Source of the DNA: Deltaproteobacteria bacterium
GTDB taxonomy: Bacteria > Myxococcota_A > UBA9042 > PHBI01 > JACKFB01
NCBI GenBank assembly: GCA_020632695.1
Contig: JACKFB010000002.1
Coordinates: 415,699 to 479,698 of the forward strand
DNA: 64,000 nucleotides
Direction: 5' to 3'
The translations under genes were made by a program, and so were the position numbers. Positions 44,510-53,254 of this stretch are shown here, piece by piece. Position 1 is the first letter of the stretch. The number at the start of each line of letters is the position of its first letter. The notes under the pieces are model-generated. The model did not search any database and was not told the DNA's origin. It saw nothing but the letters and a program-made list of their open reading frames with translations.

Positions 44510-45514
44510 GTGAGCCACTCCTCCATGTCGCGCCGGTCCCTCCTGCTGGCCCTCGTCTTCGCGGCGTGGTTCGTCGGCGACCTCTGGACGAAGCACTGGG
44601 CGGACCGCTCCCTGGCCGCGGGCGACCACCCGGTGCCCTTCGAGGTCACCGACGCGGACGCCGGGCGCACGGTGGGCGAGGTGGCGGTCGAGCGCTTCGG
44701 CCTGGAGGCCGGCGATCCCGCGCTGCAGAGCATCACCCGGCTCGAGCCGGCCATCACGCTGACGCCCGACAGCCGCCTCTACGTGCAGGAGGGCCCCCTC
44801 GCCGACGTGCGCGGCTTCTACGTCTTCTGGCGAGGCCTGGACAGCCCGCCGCGGCGCATGGTGCTCGGCGACCGCGCCCGCATCACCCGCTGGCTGCGCA
44901 TGGCGAAGCCGGAGATGGACCCCGCGGCGCTGCGCGCGGCCGTCGAGGCCGAGGTCAGCGGCATCACCGTGGACGACTGGCTGTCGGAGTCGCTGCGCCG
45001 GCTCAGCGACGCGCGCCTCGCCGACACCGCCGCGCGCGGCCTCAACCCCATCACCCCGTCGACGGCCGGCCGCGTCGACCCCGCCGCGCCCGCGGTGCCC
45101 GGCACCACCTACCTGCTCACCGACCGCCAGATCGACGTGGCGGGCGACTGGTTCAAGCTGGTCTACGCCGAAAACCCCGGCGCCGCCTTCGGCTTCCTCA
45201 AGGGGCTGCCAGCCGGCGCCCGCGACCTGGTCTTCCTGCTGCTCACCCTCATCGTGGGAGCGGTGATCATCGTGGTGCTGGTGCGCATGGCGCCCGAGCA
45301 TCGCCTGGTCCCCATCGCCCTGACCGGCATCCTGGGCGGCGCCGCCGGCAACTTCGTCGACCGCATCCGCTACGGCTACGTCATCGACTTCATCGACATG
45401 GACCTGGGCTTCATGCACTGGCCCACCTACAACGTCGCCGACATCGCCATCTCCGTGGGCGTGGTCCTGCTCCTGCTCGACATGCTCTTCAACAAGAAGA
45501 GCCCCCTGGTCTGA
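44510..45514 (+). CDS. lspA: Signal peptidase II with large insertion
   Basis: The product of 334 residues (GTG 44510; ATG 44525 would remove five) is a lipoprotein signal peptidase, which cleaves diacylated prolipoproteins at the inner membrane. TM1 is at residues 10-25. The conserved C-terminal motifs are VYAENPGAAFGFL, GAAGNFVDRIRYGYVIDFIDM with Asp 293 and YNVADIAISVGVVL with Asp 311, the aspartic protease pair. Typical LspA is about 160 residues. Here about 170 extra residues (roughly 30-200), probably periplasmic, separate TM1 from the rest. Many lipoproteins in the window would be clients. Confidence 0.88.
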   Translation: MSHSSMSRRSLLLALVFAAWFVGDLWTKHWADRSLAAGDHPVPFEVTDADAGRTVGEVAVERFGLEAGDPALQSITRLEPAITLTPDSRLYVQEGPLADVRGFYVFWRGLDSPPRRMVLGDRARITRWLRMAKPEMDPAALRAAVEAEVSGITVDDWLSESLRRLSDARLADTAARGLNPITPSTAGRVDPAAPAVPGTTYLLTDRQIDVAGDWFKLVYAENPGAAFGFLKGLPAGARDLVFLLLTLIVGAVIIVVLVRMAPEHRLVPIALTGILGGAAGNFVDRIRYGYVIDFIDMDLGFMHWPTYNVADIAISVGVVLLLLDMLFNKKSPLV

Positions 45515-45528
45515 CCCGCCGACGGTCA

Positions 45529-46067
45529 CGGCGCCGGTGCCGGCGCCGGTGCCGGTGTCGGTGACGCACTCGGCCTCGGTCTCGGCCACGGCCTCGGTCT
45601 CGGTCTCGGACTCGGCGACGGTCTCGGACTCGGTGACGGTCTCGGACTCGGTGACGGTCTCGGACTCGGTGACGGTCTCGGACTCGGACTCGGTCTCGGT
45701 CTCGGCGACGGTCTCGGACTCGGTCTCGGTCTCGGTCTCGGCCTCGGTCTCGGCCTCGGTCTCGGTCTCGGCCTCGGTCTCGGCCCCGGTTTCGGCGACG
45801 GTCTCGGCGACGGTCTCGGCCTCGGTGACGGTCTCGGCCTCGGACTCGGCCTCGGCCCCGGTCTCGGTCTCGGCCACGGCCTCGGTCTCGGTCTCGGTCT
45901 CGGACTCGGCCTCGGTCTCGGTCTCGGCCTCGGTCTCGGCCTCGGTCTCGGTCTCGGCCTCGGCCCCGGCCTCGGCCCCGGCCCCGGTCTCGGTCTCGGC
46001 CCCGGCCCCGGTCTCGGTCTCGGCCTCGGCCACCGCCACCGCCTCGGCCACCGCCACCGCCACCGCC
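45529..46067. repeat. Hexanucleotide repeat tract 2 (CTCGGT-type)
   Basis: About 540 bases consist of CTCGGT, CTCGGC, ACTCGG and GACGGT-like 6-base units, the reverse complement of those in tract 1. The tract lies between the lspA stop and the terminator of the minus-strand lipoprotein gene. It is open in several frames and gives Ser-Val, Ala-Glu-Thr-Glu or Ala-Val type translations with no start signal of its own. Confidence 0.95.
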
Positions 46068-46101
46068 AAAAAAAAGGCCGCTCCCCTTTCGGAGAGCGGC
46101 C
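46068..46101 (-). terminator. Intrinsic terminator of the 46126-48051 lipoprotein gene
   Basis: Read on the minus strand, GGCCGCTC pairs with GAGCGGCC (46101-46094 with 46083-46076) around a 10-base loop. It is followed by eight T residues (complement of the A run 46068-46075). It lies 25 bases after the stop at 46126. Confidence 0.85.
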
Positions 46102-46125
46102 TCGGCGCTCGCGCCCGTTCGGCGG

Positions 46126-48051
46126 CTAGCGGCCGGCGAACCCGGCGAGGGCGGCGACGGTGTCGATGGGGAAGGACAGCGTCGTCCGCAGCCCGTCGCC
46201 CACGCCGTTCATGGTCACCGTGAAGGCCTCGCCCTTGGGCAGTGCCTCGATGGCGTCCTTCATGCGCGCCACGTCGGGGATGGCGGTCAGGGCCTTCATC
46301 AGCACGTCCAGCCGGAAGGCGCCGGCCATGGCGTTGCCGCGCGCGGCGGCGGTCAGCACGGGCTCGCCGCCGGGGCGCTTGCCCGCGGCCAGGTCCATGG
46401 CCTGCTGGATGCCGTGGGGCCCGAAGGCCATGCTGAGCGAGTCGCCCTTGAAGCCGAAGGCCAGCTCGAGGTGGCGGCCGACGATGCCGTCCACGATCGC
46501 GAAGGTGTCGGGGTCCTTCTCGCGCAGGCCGAGCTTCTCCAGGTCGGCGTCGACGGTCAGCGCGTCCACCTGGACCTCGCCGCGCACCTCACTGACCAGC
46601 TCGAGCTTGACGCCCATCCCCTCGGCCAGGCCGCCCAGCAGCCGGATGAGGCCCGGCAGGTCCTTGACGTCGGCGGCACCGGGGAACTCCTTGCCCTCCT
46701 TCTTCATGGACTCCAGCGCGTAGGACCACGCCTTGGCGAAGACCATGTCCAGCAGATCGCCATAGGCGCTGCGTAGCGTGGTGGCGTCGGTCACCTTCGA
46801 CAGGGAGGTCAGCGCCAGCGGGAAGGCGCCGTCGACGGCGATCGAGAGCATGTTCTCGCCGGTGAGCTGGGTCGCCATGCGGTCGAAGATCGTGTCGATC
46901 TTGGCCACCTCTTCGGGGGTGAGCTTCAGCAGCCCGGCGTAGGTGTCCAGCGCCAGCTTCTGCAGCTCGCGCATGCTCTTGATCTCGCGCATGTCCATGT
47001 TGTAGACGTAGCCGAGCCAGGCGTCGGGCGCGACGGCGTCCGCCAGGGTGCCGGTCTTGCCGGCGATGAGGCGCGCGAAGCCGGCCAGGCCGCTCTCCGG
47101 CTTCGAGTCGACGCCCAGGCCGAGGCGGATGGCGCCGTCCTGCTCGTAGAGCTCGAACTGCGCGGCGGTGGTGCCCTCGACCACCTCGAAGAGCAGGTCG
47201 GTGTAGCGCTTCATCACGCGCGAGGCGTCGGGCATGCCCGGCTCCTGCGCCGCCTGGCTGGTGAGCTGCTCGGCGGCGACGCGGGCCTGCTGGATCTCGG
47301 TGGCGAAGGCGGTGTTGACCGTGTTCATGTTCACGCGGGTGGTGAACAGCCGCTCGGGCTTCCAGCCGGCCAGGGCGCCGGAGATGAAGTCGCGACGCTC
47401 GGCGAAGACGCCGGGATGATCGGAGAGCACGGCGCGCTTCTCGACGAAGTCCAGGTACCAGGTCTGCCCCTGGGCCTGGAAGGACGCGGCGTGACCCTCG
47501 ATGTCCTTCTTGGCGTCGGGCGCCAGCGAGGCGAGGACCTTGTCCTTGTCGGTCATGGGCAGGAGGATCGCCTGCCCCTTCCCGTCATGGGTCTTGGGGT
47601 CCACGTTCATGAAGGTGAAGGGCTCGCCCTGGTCCAGCCAGGTGATGTCGGTGAAGCCGAAGAGCGACTTCATGCCCTCCATGGCCAGCGAGGCCAGGTC
47701 CGGCGGCACCTGCCCGGGGGCGATCTTGTTGGCGACCGAGGAGACGGTCGTCAGCACCTCGGTGAGCGAGGGCGTCCCGGCGGCCATCAGCACGCCGTCG
47801 GGCAGCGCCAGGCTCGGCGCCGCAGCGACGGGCGCGGGCTCCGTGGGGACGGCGGCGGGCTCGGCGGGCTTGCCTGCCTCGGCGGGCTTCGCTGCCTCCG
47901 CGGTGGTGCCAGCCTCCGCTGCCGGCTTCGCTCCCTCGGCCACGGGCGCAGGCGCCTCGGGCTCATCCTTCTTGCATCCGGGCGCGGCGGCCAGAGCGCA
48001 CAGCGCCAGGCTCAAGGCGGCGACCCGCGCGGGTCGGCTCAGCAGCTTCAT
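46126..48051 (-). CDS. Large lipoprotein of unknown function
   Basis: The product of 641 residues has a lipoprotein signal ending AAPGC (Cys about 26). About 60 residues of Ala-Glu-Pro-Lys linker follow (AKPAEAGKPAEPAA). The folded remainder has no motif I recognise, with alternating helical and strand segments (WLDQGEPFTFMNVDPKTH, GRHLELAFGFKGDSLSM). ATG 48051 was chosen by the signal peptide and by GGAGG nine bases upstream. It stands alone with its own promoter and terminator. Position and length suggest an envelope surface protein. Confidence 0.75.
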   Translation of the reverse strand: MKLLSRPARVAALSLALCALAAAPGCKKDEPEAPAPVAEGAKPAAEAGTTAEAAKPAEAGKPAEPAAVPTEPAPVAAAPSLALPDGVLMAAGTPSLTEVLTTVSSVANKIAPGQVPPDLASLAMEGMKSLFGFTDITWLDQGEPFTFMNVDPKTHDGKGQAILLPMTDKDKVLASLAPDAKKDIEGHAASFQAQGQTWYLDFVEKRAVLSDHPGVFAERRDFISGALAGWKPERLFTTRVNMNTVNTAFATEIQQARVAAEQLTSQAAQEPGMPDASRVMKRYTDLLFEVVEGTTAAQFELYEQDGAIRLGLGVDSKPESGLAGFARLIAGKTGTLADAVAPDAWLGYVYNMDMREIKSMRELQKLALDTYAGLLKLTPEEVAKIDTIFDRMATQLTGENMLSIAVDGAFPLALTSLSKVTDATTLRSAYGDLLDMVFAKAWSYALESMKKEGKEFPGAADVKDLPGLIRLLGGLAEGMGVKLELVSEVRGEVQVDALTVDADLEKLGLREKDPDTFAIVDGIVGRHLELAFGFKGDSLSMAFGPHGIQQAMDLAAGKRPGGEPVLTAAARGNAMAGAFRLDVLMKALTAIPDVARMKDAIEALPKGEAFTVTMNGVGDGLRTTLSFPIDTVAALAGFAGR

Positions 48052-48130
48052 GGGCAGGTTCCTCCTCGGAAACACGGAAAGCGCCCGATGGCGCGGGCGT
48101 ACTGCGTGGATATGGACGGACAGGGCGTGT

Positions 48131-48159
48131 CCACTAGACCAGCCCGCGGTCGCTGTCAA
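48131..48159 (-). promoter_or_regulatory. Promoter candidate for the 46126-48051 lipoprotein gene
   Basis: On the minus strand a perfect TTGACA (48159-48154) is followed after 17 bases by TAGTGG (48136-48131), about 80 bases before the ATG at 48051. The -10 match is partial. Confidence 0.45.
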
Positions 48160-48201
48160 CGCGCGATGCAGTCAGAGATTCCGAGGATTTTGCTCCCGCG
48201 A

Positions 48202-49680
48202 TCAGAAGCGGCTGCCCACCCCCAGGGTCAGTCCCACCGGAAAGTTCAGTCTGCCCACCAGGGCGTCGGACGCCACATACGCGGTGAAGCCGACCCGCCC
48301 CATCAGGTACCAGGTGTCGCCCAGGCCCACGCGCAACCCGGTGTCGAAGGCCAGGCCCAGCCACGCGGCCGGGGAGTCCTGTCGGAAGTACCCCTTGCAG
48401 CGCGGGTGCTCCGAGCCGAAGTGCTTGCAGTCGGGGTCGGTGCTCATCTCGATGTCGGTGAAGGTGACGCCGACCTCCACGCCCGCCTGGATGAAGGCGC
48501 GGACCCGGCGGCTGCCGCCGGTGAGCCCGGCGCCGGCCGCCAGGCGGGACGTCACGAAGCTGTCGAGCAGGTCCCGGTTGCCGTCCGGCGCGCTGACCAT
48601 CTGCGTGAAGTCGACGAAGACGTGGAGCGCGGACCGCGACTGCCAGCTCACCGCCAGGCCCATGCCGGGGCTGTGGAAGAGGCTGCGGGTGCTCGAGTGC
48701 CGCAGGAAGAGCGTGTGGGTGTAGCCCAGATCCACCGACCACCGCGGCTGGATCCAGCGGCGCACCAGCGGCCGGTCGTCGGCCTCCACCGCGCAGGCGT
48801 GCCAGGCCGAGAGCTCGCGCTCCAGAAGGTCCTCGGCCTCCGGCCCGTCGCCGTCCTCGCTCAGGGGCACCCGCGCGTCGAGCACGACGATGCGCGAGCG
48901 GGTGTCGAAGATCGAGACCACCAGCACCGGCTCCGACACGCTGCCGTCGATGAGCGCCATCACCCACACGTCGAGCTTCGCGTCGGCGGCCAGCCGACTC
49001 AGCTGCTCGGCGGGGAAGCGGAGGCGCGCCTTGTCGGAGAGGCGGGTCAGGTCCACCAGCGCGCCGGCCATCGCCTGCTCGACCACCTCGGGATAGTAGC
49101 CCTTGTCCACGTAGCGGCCCGGATCCAGCAGCCACATCTGCCGGAATGCCATGTGCGCGGCGTTGCGGTCGCCGCGCTCGAGGTACGCCAGGCCCAGGTA
49201 CATCTGTACCTCCGCCACCTCGCGCGCCTCGGCGATGTCGCCCTGGGCCTCCGCGTAGAGCTCGGCCGCCCGCTGGAGCTGGACGATGGCCTCCTCGGTC
49301 GCCAGCGCGCGGTAGCGCTCCACGCCCAACGTGTAGCGCTCGCGCGCCAGGGCCGTGGCCTCCCGGTGGCGCGTGCGCTCGAGCGTGCGCTTGAGCGCGT
49401 CGGTCGACGGCGTCAGCCGCACCATGTCCAGGCCGGCCAGCGCGCGCTCGATGCGGCGCTGCCACAGCCCCGACGCCTCGCGGAGCCGCGCCGCGCCCGC
49501 GTGCTCCTGGAAGATGTCGTCGGGCGTGCGCACATAGGAGCGCACCGGCAGCATCCCCACCCGCAGCGGCTTCCACCCGCCCTCGGGCAGCGCCTCGGCG
49601 GCCCGCGCCGGCCCGGCAGCGCCCAGCGCGACGAGCAACGCCAGGGCCGTCAGGGACCCGCAGCACACCCGGGCGCTCAC
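48202..49680 (-). CDS. Exported TPR protein with outer-membrane beta-barrel-like C-terminus
   Basis: The product of 492 residues starts at GTG 49680 with a signal peptide (SLTALALLVALGAAGPARAAE). A helical TPR-like part spans about residues 60-180 (ALATEEAIVQLQRAAELYAE, AEVQMYLGLAYLERGDRNAA). The second half has alternating aromatic strands (VDLGYTHTLFLRHSSTRSLF, SALHVFVDFTQMV, PVGLTLGVGSRF) and ends in Phe, as outer-membrane barrels do. GTG was chosen because of the GTGA overlap with the upstream gene. I do not recognise a specific family. Confidence 0.75.
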   Translation of the reverse strand: MSARVCCGSLTALALLVALGAAGPARAAEALPEGGWKPLRVGMLPVRSYVRTPDDIFQEHAGAARLREASGLWQRRIERALAGLDMVRLTPSTDALKRTLERTRHREATALARERYTLGVERYRALATEEAIVQLQRAAELYAEAQGDIAEAREVAEVQMYLGLAYLERGDRNAAHMAFRQMWLLDPGRYVDKGYYPEVVEQAMAGALVDLTRLSDKARLRFPAEQLSRLAADAKLDVWVMALIDGSVSEPVLVVSIFDTRSRIVVLDARVPLSEDGDGPEAEDLLERELSAWHACAVEADDRPLVRRWIQPRWSVDLGYTHTLFLRHSSTRSLFHSPGMGLAVSWQSRSALHVFVDFTQMVSAPDGNRDLLDSFVTSRLAAGAGLTGGSRRVRAFIQAGVEVGVTFTDIEMSTDPDCKHFGSEHPRCKGYFRQDSPAAWLGLAFDTGLRVGLGDTWYLMGRVGFTAYVASDALVGRLNFPVGLTLGVGSRF

Positions 49681-50171
49681 GGCGAGGCCGGCGGGCAGAG
49701 CTTGTCCTCGTCGCGCACGAACTCGTCGTCGCGCTCGAGCTGGACCTCGGCGCTCCCCGGCCCGCCGTCGGCCCGCGTCACCGTCCCCTCGAGCAGGCGC
49801 CGGGTCCCCTCCTCCCGCAAGGTCAGGCTCCAGTCGAGCTGCAGGTCGTCGCACTTGGTGGCGAAGTCCACCGTGCGCGCGTCCAGGTCGACGCGCTTGT
49901 TCTCGATGAAGGCGCACGGGCACTCGGCGACGTACTCCGAGCCGCCCTGCACGATCTTGAAGTAGGCCACGCCGGCGATCTCCCGGCCGTAGTGGCCGAT
50001 GGCCAGCTCGGGCGCGCCCGCGAAGGGACCGCTCGCGGCCGGCAGGGTCGAGCGCCACAGGCCGGCGAACATCGAGTTCACCTGGTCGCAGGACAGCGAC
50101 GGCCACACGGCCAGCGAGGCGGCGACCAGCGCGAGCGCCGCGCGCACCAGACCGGGCTTCCGGCCGGTCAC
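49677..50171 (-). CDS. Small lipoprotein of unknown function
   Basis: The product is about 164 residues. A signal ending SLSC (Cys about 28 from GTG 50171) is followed by a domain with paired cysteines (EYVAECPCAFIENK). The end is acidic (ERDDEFVRDEDKLC). A GTG at 50237 would add 22 residues. GTG 50171 is preferred because it gives a normal lipoprotein signal (TGRKPGLVRAALALVAASL). The stop overlaps the start of the TPR/barrel gene, so the two products may act together. Confidence 0.65.
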   Translation of the reverse strand: MTGRKPGLVRAALALVAASLAVWPSLSCDQVNSMFAGLWRSTLPAASGPFAGAPELAIGHYGREIAGVAYFKIVQGGSEYVAECPCAFIENKRVDLDARTVDFATKCDDLQLDWSLTLREEGTRRLLEGTVTRADGGPGSAEVQLERDDEFVRDEDKLCPPASP

Positions 50172-50438
50172 CGGCGCGGAAGGGGTCCGCGGAGCGCCCC
50201 GGTGGGCACGCGATCCCGGCGGCGAGCGGCGCAGCACGGGCAGGAGGACCTCGAGGTCGATGGGGACGTCATCCGGGCTCCACAGGGTGGTCGCGGGTTA
50301 GCATGCGCAGCGCCGGCTTGACAATCCGCGAGGCCGGTCGCGAAGCTAGCGCCTTCCCGCGGCCACTCCGCCCGGGACGCGACCGCACGGCCCGCTCGTC
50401 AGGGCGGGGGTCGCGAGGGGTGCAGAGGACCGCGCGGC

Positions 50439-50984
50439 TTGGTCGACGATATCCCGGCAATTGCTCTGCTCGGCCCCGAACGCGAGCCCGTCTCGCCCGA
50501 GGCCCTCGCCATGGCCGCGGGGCTCGGGCGCGCGCTGGCGGCTTCGGGCTGCGGCGTGATCGTGAGCGGCGGCGGGCCGGTGGCCAGCGCAGCCGGCCGC
50601 GCGGCGCTGGAGAACGGTGGCCGGGTGATGGCCATGGTGGACGCTGACGGCCCGGTGCCGGAGCTGGGCGCCGAGGCGCGCGTCGTCATCCACCCCACGG
50701 TGTTCCGCCGCCTCGAGGGGGTGCTGGAGCACGCCGACGCCCTGATCGCGCTGCCGGGCGGCCTCACGTCCCTGGCGGCGTTGCTCCAGGTCTGGGCGTA
50801 CGGCGACACGGTGGACGGCCCCTACCGCCCGATGGTGCTCGTCGGCGAGGCGTGGCCCGCCATCGTGAAGGCCCTGGCCGACGCCGCGGCCCTCGATCGC
50901 CGCACCCGCGCCATGGTGACCTTCGCCACCACCGCCGACGAGGCCGTCGAGACCCTGCGCTACTACGTGTCGGCCCGAAGCTGA
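50439..50984 (+). CDS. LOG-like (SLOG Rossmann) protein, degenerate motif
   Basis: The product of 181 residues has a Rossmann-type fold of the LOG/lysine-decarboxylase-like family. GLGRALAASGCGVIVSGGG (residues 28-46) matches the first nucleotide-binding loop. The normal PGGxGTxxE motif reads LPGGLTSLAALLQVW near residue 105, so Gly-Thr and the Glu are replaced. LOG enzymes release active cytokinin-type bases from nucleotides. The changed motif makes that activity doubtful; an NAD- or nucleotide-binding role is possible. The start is TTG 50439 with AGAGGA upstream. Confidence 0.65.
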   Translation: MVDDIPAIALLGPEREPVSPEALAMAAGLGRALAASGCGVIVSGGGPVASAAGRAALENGGRVMAMVDADGPVPELGAEARVVIHPTVFRRLEGVLEHADALIALPGGLTSLAALLQVWAYGDTVDGPYRPMVLVGEAWPAIVKALADAAALDRRTRAMVTFATTADEAVETLRYYVSARS

Positions 50985-51028
50985 ATCGATCGAGGCACCG
51001 CCAGCGGCGGCTGCGGACGCCTCGGACG

Positions 51029-51373
51029 GCAGCGCGCCCTCGCGTCAGGCCTGCGACGGGCTGAAGCCCGACTCGGCCTGCGCTCGGTTGCGCCACCGTC
51101 CGAGGCGCCCTCGCTCGCCGCTGACGGCGCCTCGGACGGGGCGGCAGCGCGCCCTCGCGTCAGGCCTGCGACGGGCTGAAGCCCGACTCGGCCTGCGCTC
51201 GGTTGCGCCACCGTCCGAGGCGCCCTCGCTCGCCGCTGACGGCGCCTCGGAAGGGGCGGCAGCGCGCCCTCGCGTCAGGCCTGCGACGGGCTGAAGCCCG
51301 ACTCGGCCTGCGCTCGGTTGCGCCACCGTCCGAGGCGCCCTCGCTCGCCGCTGACGGCGCCTCGGACGGGGCG
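51029..51373 (+). repeat. Three tandem 115-bp units of repeat family 2
   Basis: The units start at 51029, 51144 and 51259 and are nearly identical; one visible change is GGACGGGG against GGAAGGGG. Each contains the CAGGCCTGCGACGGGCTGAA core, a CGGGCT-GA-AGCCCG hairpin and the TCCGAGGCGCC / GGCGCCTCGGA inverted arms. A partial unit precedes the first. As 115 is not a multiple of three, the reading frame shifts with each unit, so the row does not encode one repeated protein. The family 2 copy at 7830-7945 is inverted. Confidence 0.92.
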
Positions 51374-51426
51374 GGGTTGCGGGGGGCGGGATTGTGGTGG
51401 TGGGGGCGGCCAGGCAGTCGGGGGGG

Positions 51427-51924
51427 TCACTGGCCCTTGGTCTTGGTGGGCCGCCGGTCGGCCTTGGCGCCCGCCTTGGGCTCGCTGGCCTTGCGCGCGG
51501 TGGGCTTCTTGTCCTTGTCGTCGTCCTTCTTGTTCGGCGGCGGCTTCTGCTTCACGCCGGCGCCCACCAGATAGACCCAGGCGCCCAGCTCGTTTCGCAA
51601 GAACCAGAGGCGCTTGCGCAGCGACCCCTCCACGTCGGCCAGCAGCGCCAGCAGCCGGATCAGCATCTGGGCCGCCACGTCCGAGCCGAACTGTCCCTGC
51701 TCGGCGGCGTTCTTCTGCGCCTTGATCGACTCGATCCTGTCGCGATCGCGGGCGAGCTGGCGCAGCCACTCCTCGATGACGCCGGGCTCCTCGACCTGGC
51801 TCGCCTCCCGCTCGACGGTGGTCCAGTAGGAGGAGATCCCCTGGGTGTCGACGAACTCGTCGCGCCCCGACCGGAGCTGGTCCAGGAACGCCTCGCGGGC
51901 CCGATCCAGGTCGGCGTTCATCAT
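51427..51924 (-). CDS. Hypothetical protein with lysine-rich C-terminus
   Basis: The product of 165 residues starts MMNADLDRAREAFLDQL at ATG 51924, preceded by GGAGGG at good spacing. It is helical through about residue 120 (REASQVEEPGVIEEWLRQLA). The last 45 residues are Lys/Pro/Asp-rich and probably disordered (KKDDDKDKKPTARK). No signal peptide or membrane segment is clear. Family unknown. It lies between the tandem repeats and an intergenic gap. Confidence 0.65.
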   Translation of the reverse strand: MMNADLDRAREAFLDQLRSGRDEFVDTQGISSYWTTVEREASQVEEPGVIEEWLRQLARDRDRIESIKAQKNAAEQGQFGSDVAAQMLIRLLALLADVEGSLRKRLWFLRNELGAWVYLVGAGVKQKPPPNKKDDDKDKKPTARKASEPKAGAKADRRPTKTKGQ

Positions 51925-52347
51925 CGCGGGGCCCTCCAGCGCGCGTGGGAGGGTGCCGATGTCCCGACACAGCGAGGTCTCTCGAGCTCGCCGGGCGCAA
52001 CGCGACGGACTGGGTGCCCGGGAGGCCTGAACGCCCGGTGGCTCGCCCGGCTTCGGTCCGTCCTCCGAGTCATGCGCGATTGGTCGCTCCCACGCATTCG
52101 GAGAGCTGCCTGCGCCGACCCTGACGAGGTCACGGACACCGACCCGACGGTCGCCATCCTTGGTTCGAGCATTCCTACGGTGCACATGGCCGCGAGTTGA
52201 ACGCACTCGGCGCGACAGACTCTGTTCCGACCGGGACATCGACACTTCCTGCTTGCGCAGGAGCCCCGACCCTACCCCCACCGACCCGACCCGCACAACC
52301 CCCAGGCCCCCGACCGCCGTCCAGCCTCGAACCCGGGGGCGTGGCTG
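51925..52347. other. Intergenic gap with no gene seen
   Basis: Open frames in these 423 bases have no family features or plausible start signals. A 6-bp hairpin (TCCTGC-TTGC-GCAGGA, 52247-52262) lacks a T run and is unlikely to be a terminator. No other structure stands out. Confidence 0.4.
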
Positions 52348-53193
52348 CTACTCGACCGCGGTGTTCGTGCAGTGGCCCTCGCCGTCGATGTGTCCCACGG
52401 TCGAGCTCTGGTAGGCCATGTAGGCCCAGAGGTCGGTGATGGGTTGGTTCCCCGTCTGGTAGTTCTCCTCGGCGAGGATGTTCGTTGCGGCGAGCTCGGC
52501 GGCGGTGATCTCGCCGTTGGCGTCGCCGGCGTCGTCGGCGGAGGCGACCAGGTCGAATCGCACCGACGGCGTCTCGCTGACGAGCGAGTCGTAGAGGAGA
52601 TGGTCGGCGTGAATCGTGATCTGGCTCACGCCAGGGCTCGTCGCGCTGACCACTCCCATCGCCTCGCAGCCGTCGTACCGGGTGTGGGTCTGGAACCCCA
52701 GCCGAAAGGACTTGGTCACGCCGGCCTTCACCGCCGTGCCGGCCACGAGCAGGGCATAGCCGCCCGCGCGGAGCTCGGCGAGCTGGGCCGGCGTCGCGTT
52801 GCCAGCCACCGTCGCTGCGGTCGCCGGAGCGACGCGATAGGCGACCTCGTCGTAGGTGCCGATCGGGACTTCGGCTTGGAGGACGCGTTGGCCTTCGCCG
52901 CTGGATGCGGCCGTCAGGTCGAAGGCGCGGCTGGTCGCGTCCTCGACGACCGGGGTCGCCGCGCCACGCCGTACCTCGACGTCACTGATCACCACCAGGA
53001 ACTCATCGAAGGAGATGGACCAGCCGTCGGCGAAGACGCTCTCGGGGATCCCCTCCTCGATGTACTCCTCGCCGTAGATGCGCACCTCGTAGGTGCCCAC
53101 GGCGTCGGCGTCGGCGTCGGCGCAGCCGGCCAGCGCGAGCGCGGCGCAGGGCAGCGCGAAGGTGCACATGAGACCAAGGGCTCTGAAGGTCAT
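52348..53193 (-). CDS. Lipoprotein encoded with the TonB-dependent receptor
   Basis: The product of 281 residues has a signal ending LALAGC (Cys about 24). Beta-rich segments follow (EVRIYGEEYIEEGIPESVF, WSISFDEFLVVISDVEV). A loop near residues 232-242 (DDAGDANGEITAAEL) looks like an EF-hand-type calcium site. ITIHADHLLYDSLV precedes it. ATG 53193 has GGGAGA upstream. It is the last gene of a same-direction run after the receptor and a second lipoprotein, so it may bind the substrate that the receptor carries. The family is not recognised; a metal or calcium role is inference. Confidence 0.7.
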   Translation of the reverse strand: MTFRALGLMCTFALPCAALALAGCADADADAVGTYEVRIYGEEYIEEGIPESVFADGWSISFDEFLVVISDVEVRRGAATPVVEDATSRAFDLTAASSGEGQRVLQAEVPIGTYDEVAYRVAPATAATVAGNATPAQLAELRAGGYALLVAGTAVKAGVTKSFRLGFQTHTRYDGCEAMGVVSATSPGVSQITIHADHLLYDSLVSETPSVRFDLVASADDAGDANGEITAAELAATNILAEENYQTGNQPITDLWAYMAYQSSTVGHIDGEGHCTNTAVE

Positions 53194-53254
53194 CGTCGTC
53201 TCCCAAGTTCGGGCTCACAGGCCGGGACAGGCGAGCGCGGTGGCGTCGCGAGGA

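Noticed and set aside
44465..46069. Minus-strand open frame across tract 2 and lspA
   Set aside because: It is the reverse of lspA plus the repeat, and gives Glu-Thr/Ala-Glu repeats with no family features.
45537..46223. Open frame translating tract 2 as Ser-Val/Ala-Ser repeats
   Set aside because: No ribosome binding site, and the same tract is open in several frames on both strands.
50261..50340. TTGACA at 50318 as a plus-strand promoter for the LOG-like gene
   Set aside because: No acceptable -10 box at 16-18 bases spacing.
50963..51326. Overlapping minus-strand open frames in the 115-bp units, each beginning with the same short peptide
   Set aside because: They repeat because the DNA repeats; the unit length of 115 breaks the frame each time.
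51029..51373. CRISPR array
   Set aside because: The units are directly contiguous with no variable spacers, and no cas gene is present.
52247..52262. TCCTGC-TTGC-GCAGGA hairpin as a terminator after the lipoprotein gene at 52348
   Set aside because: Short stem and no T tract.
52348..53193. MbnP-type (four-Cys) copper protein
   Set aside because: Apart from the lipobox only scattered cysteines are present, not the four-Cys pattern.
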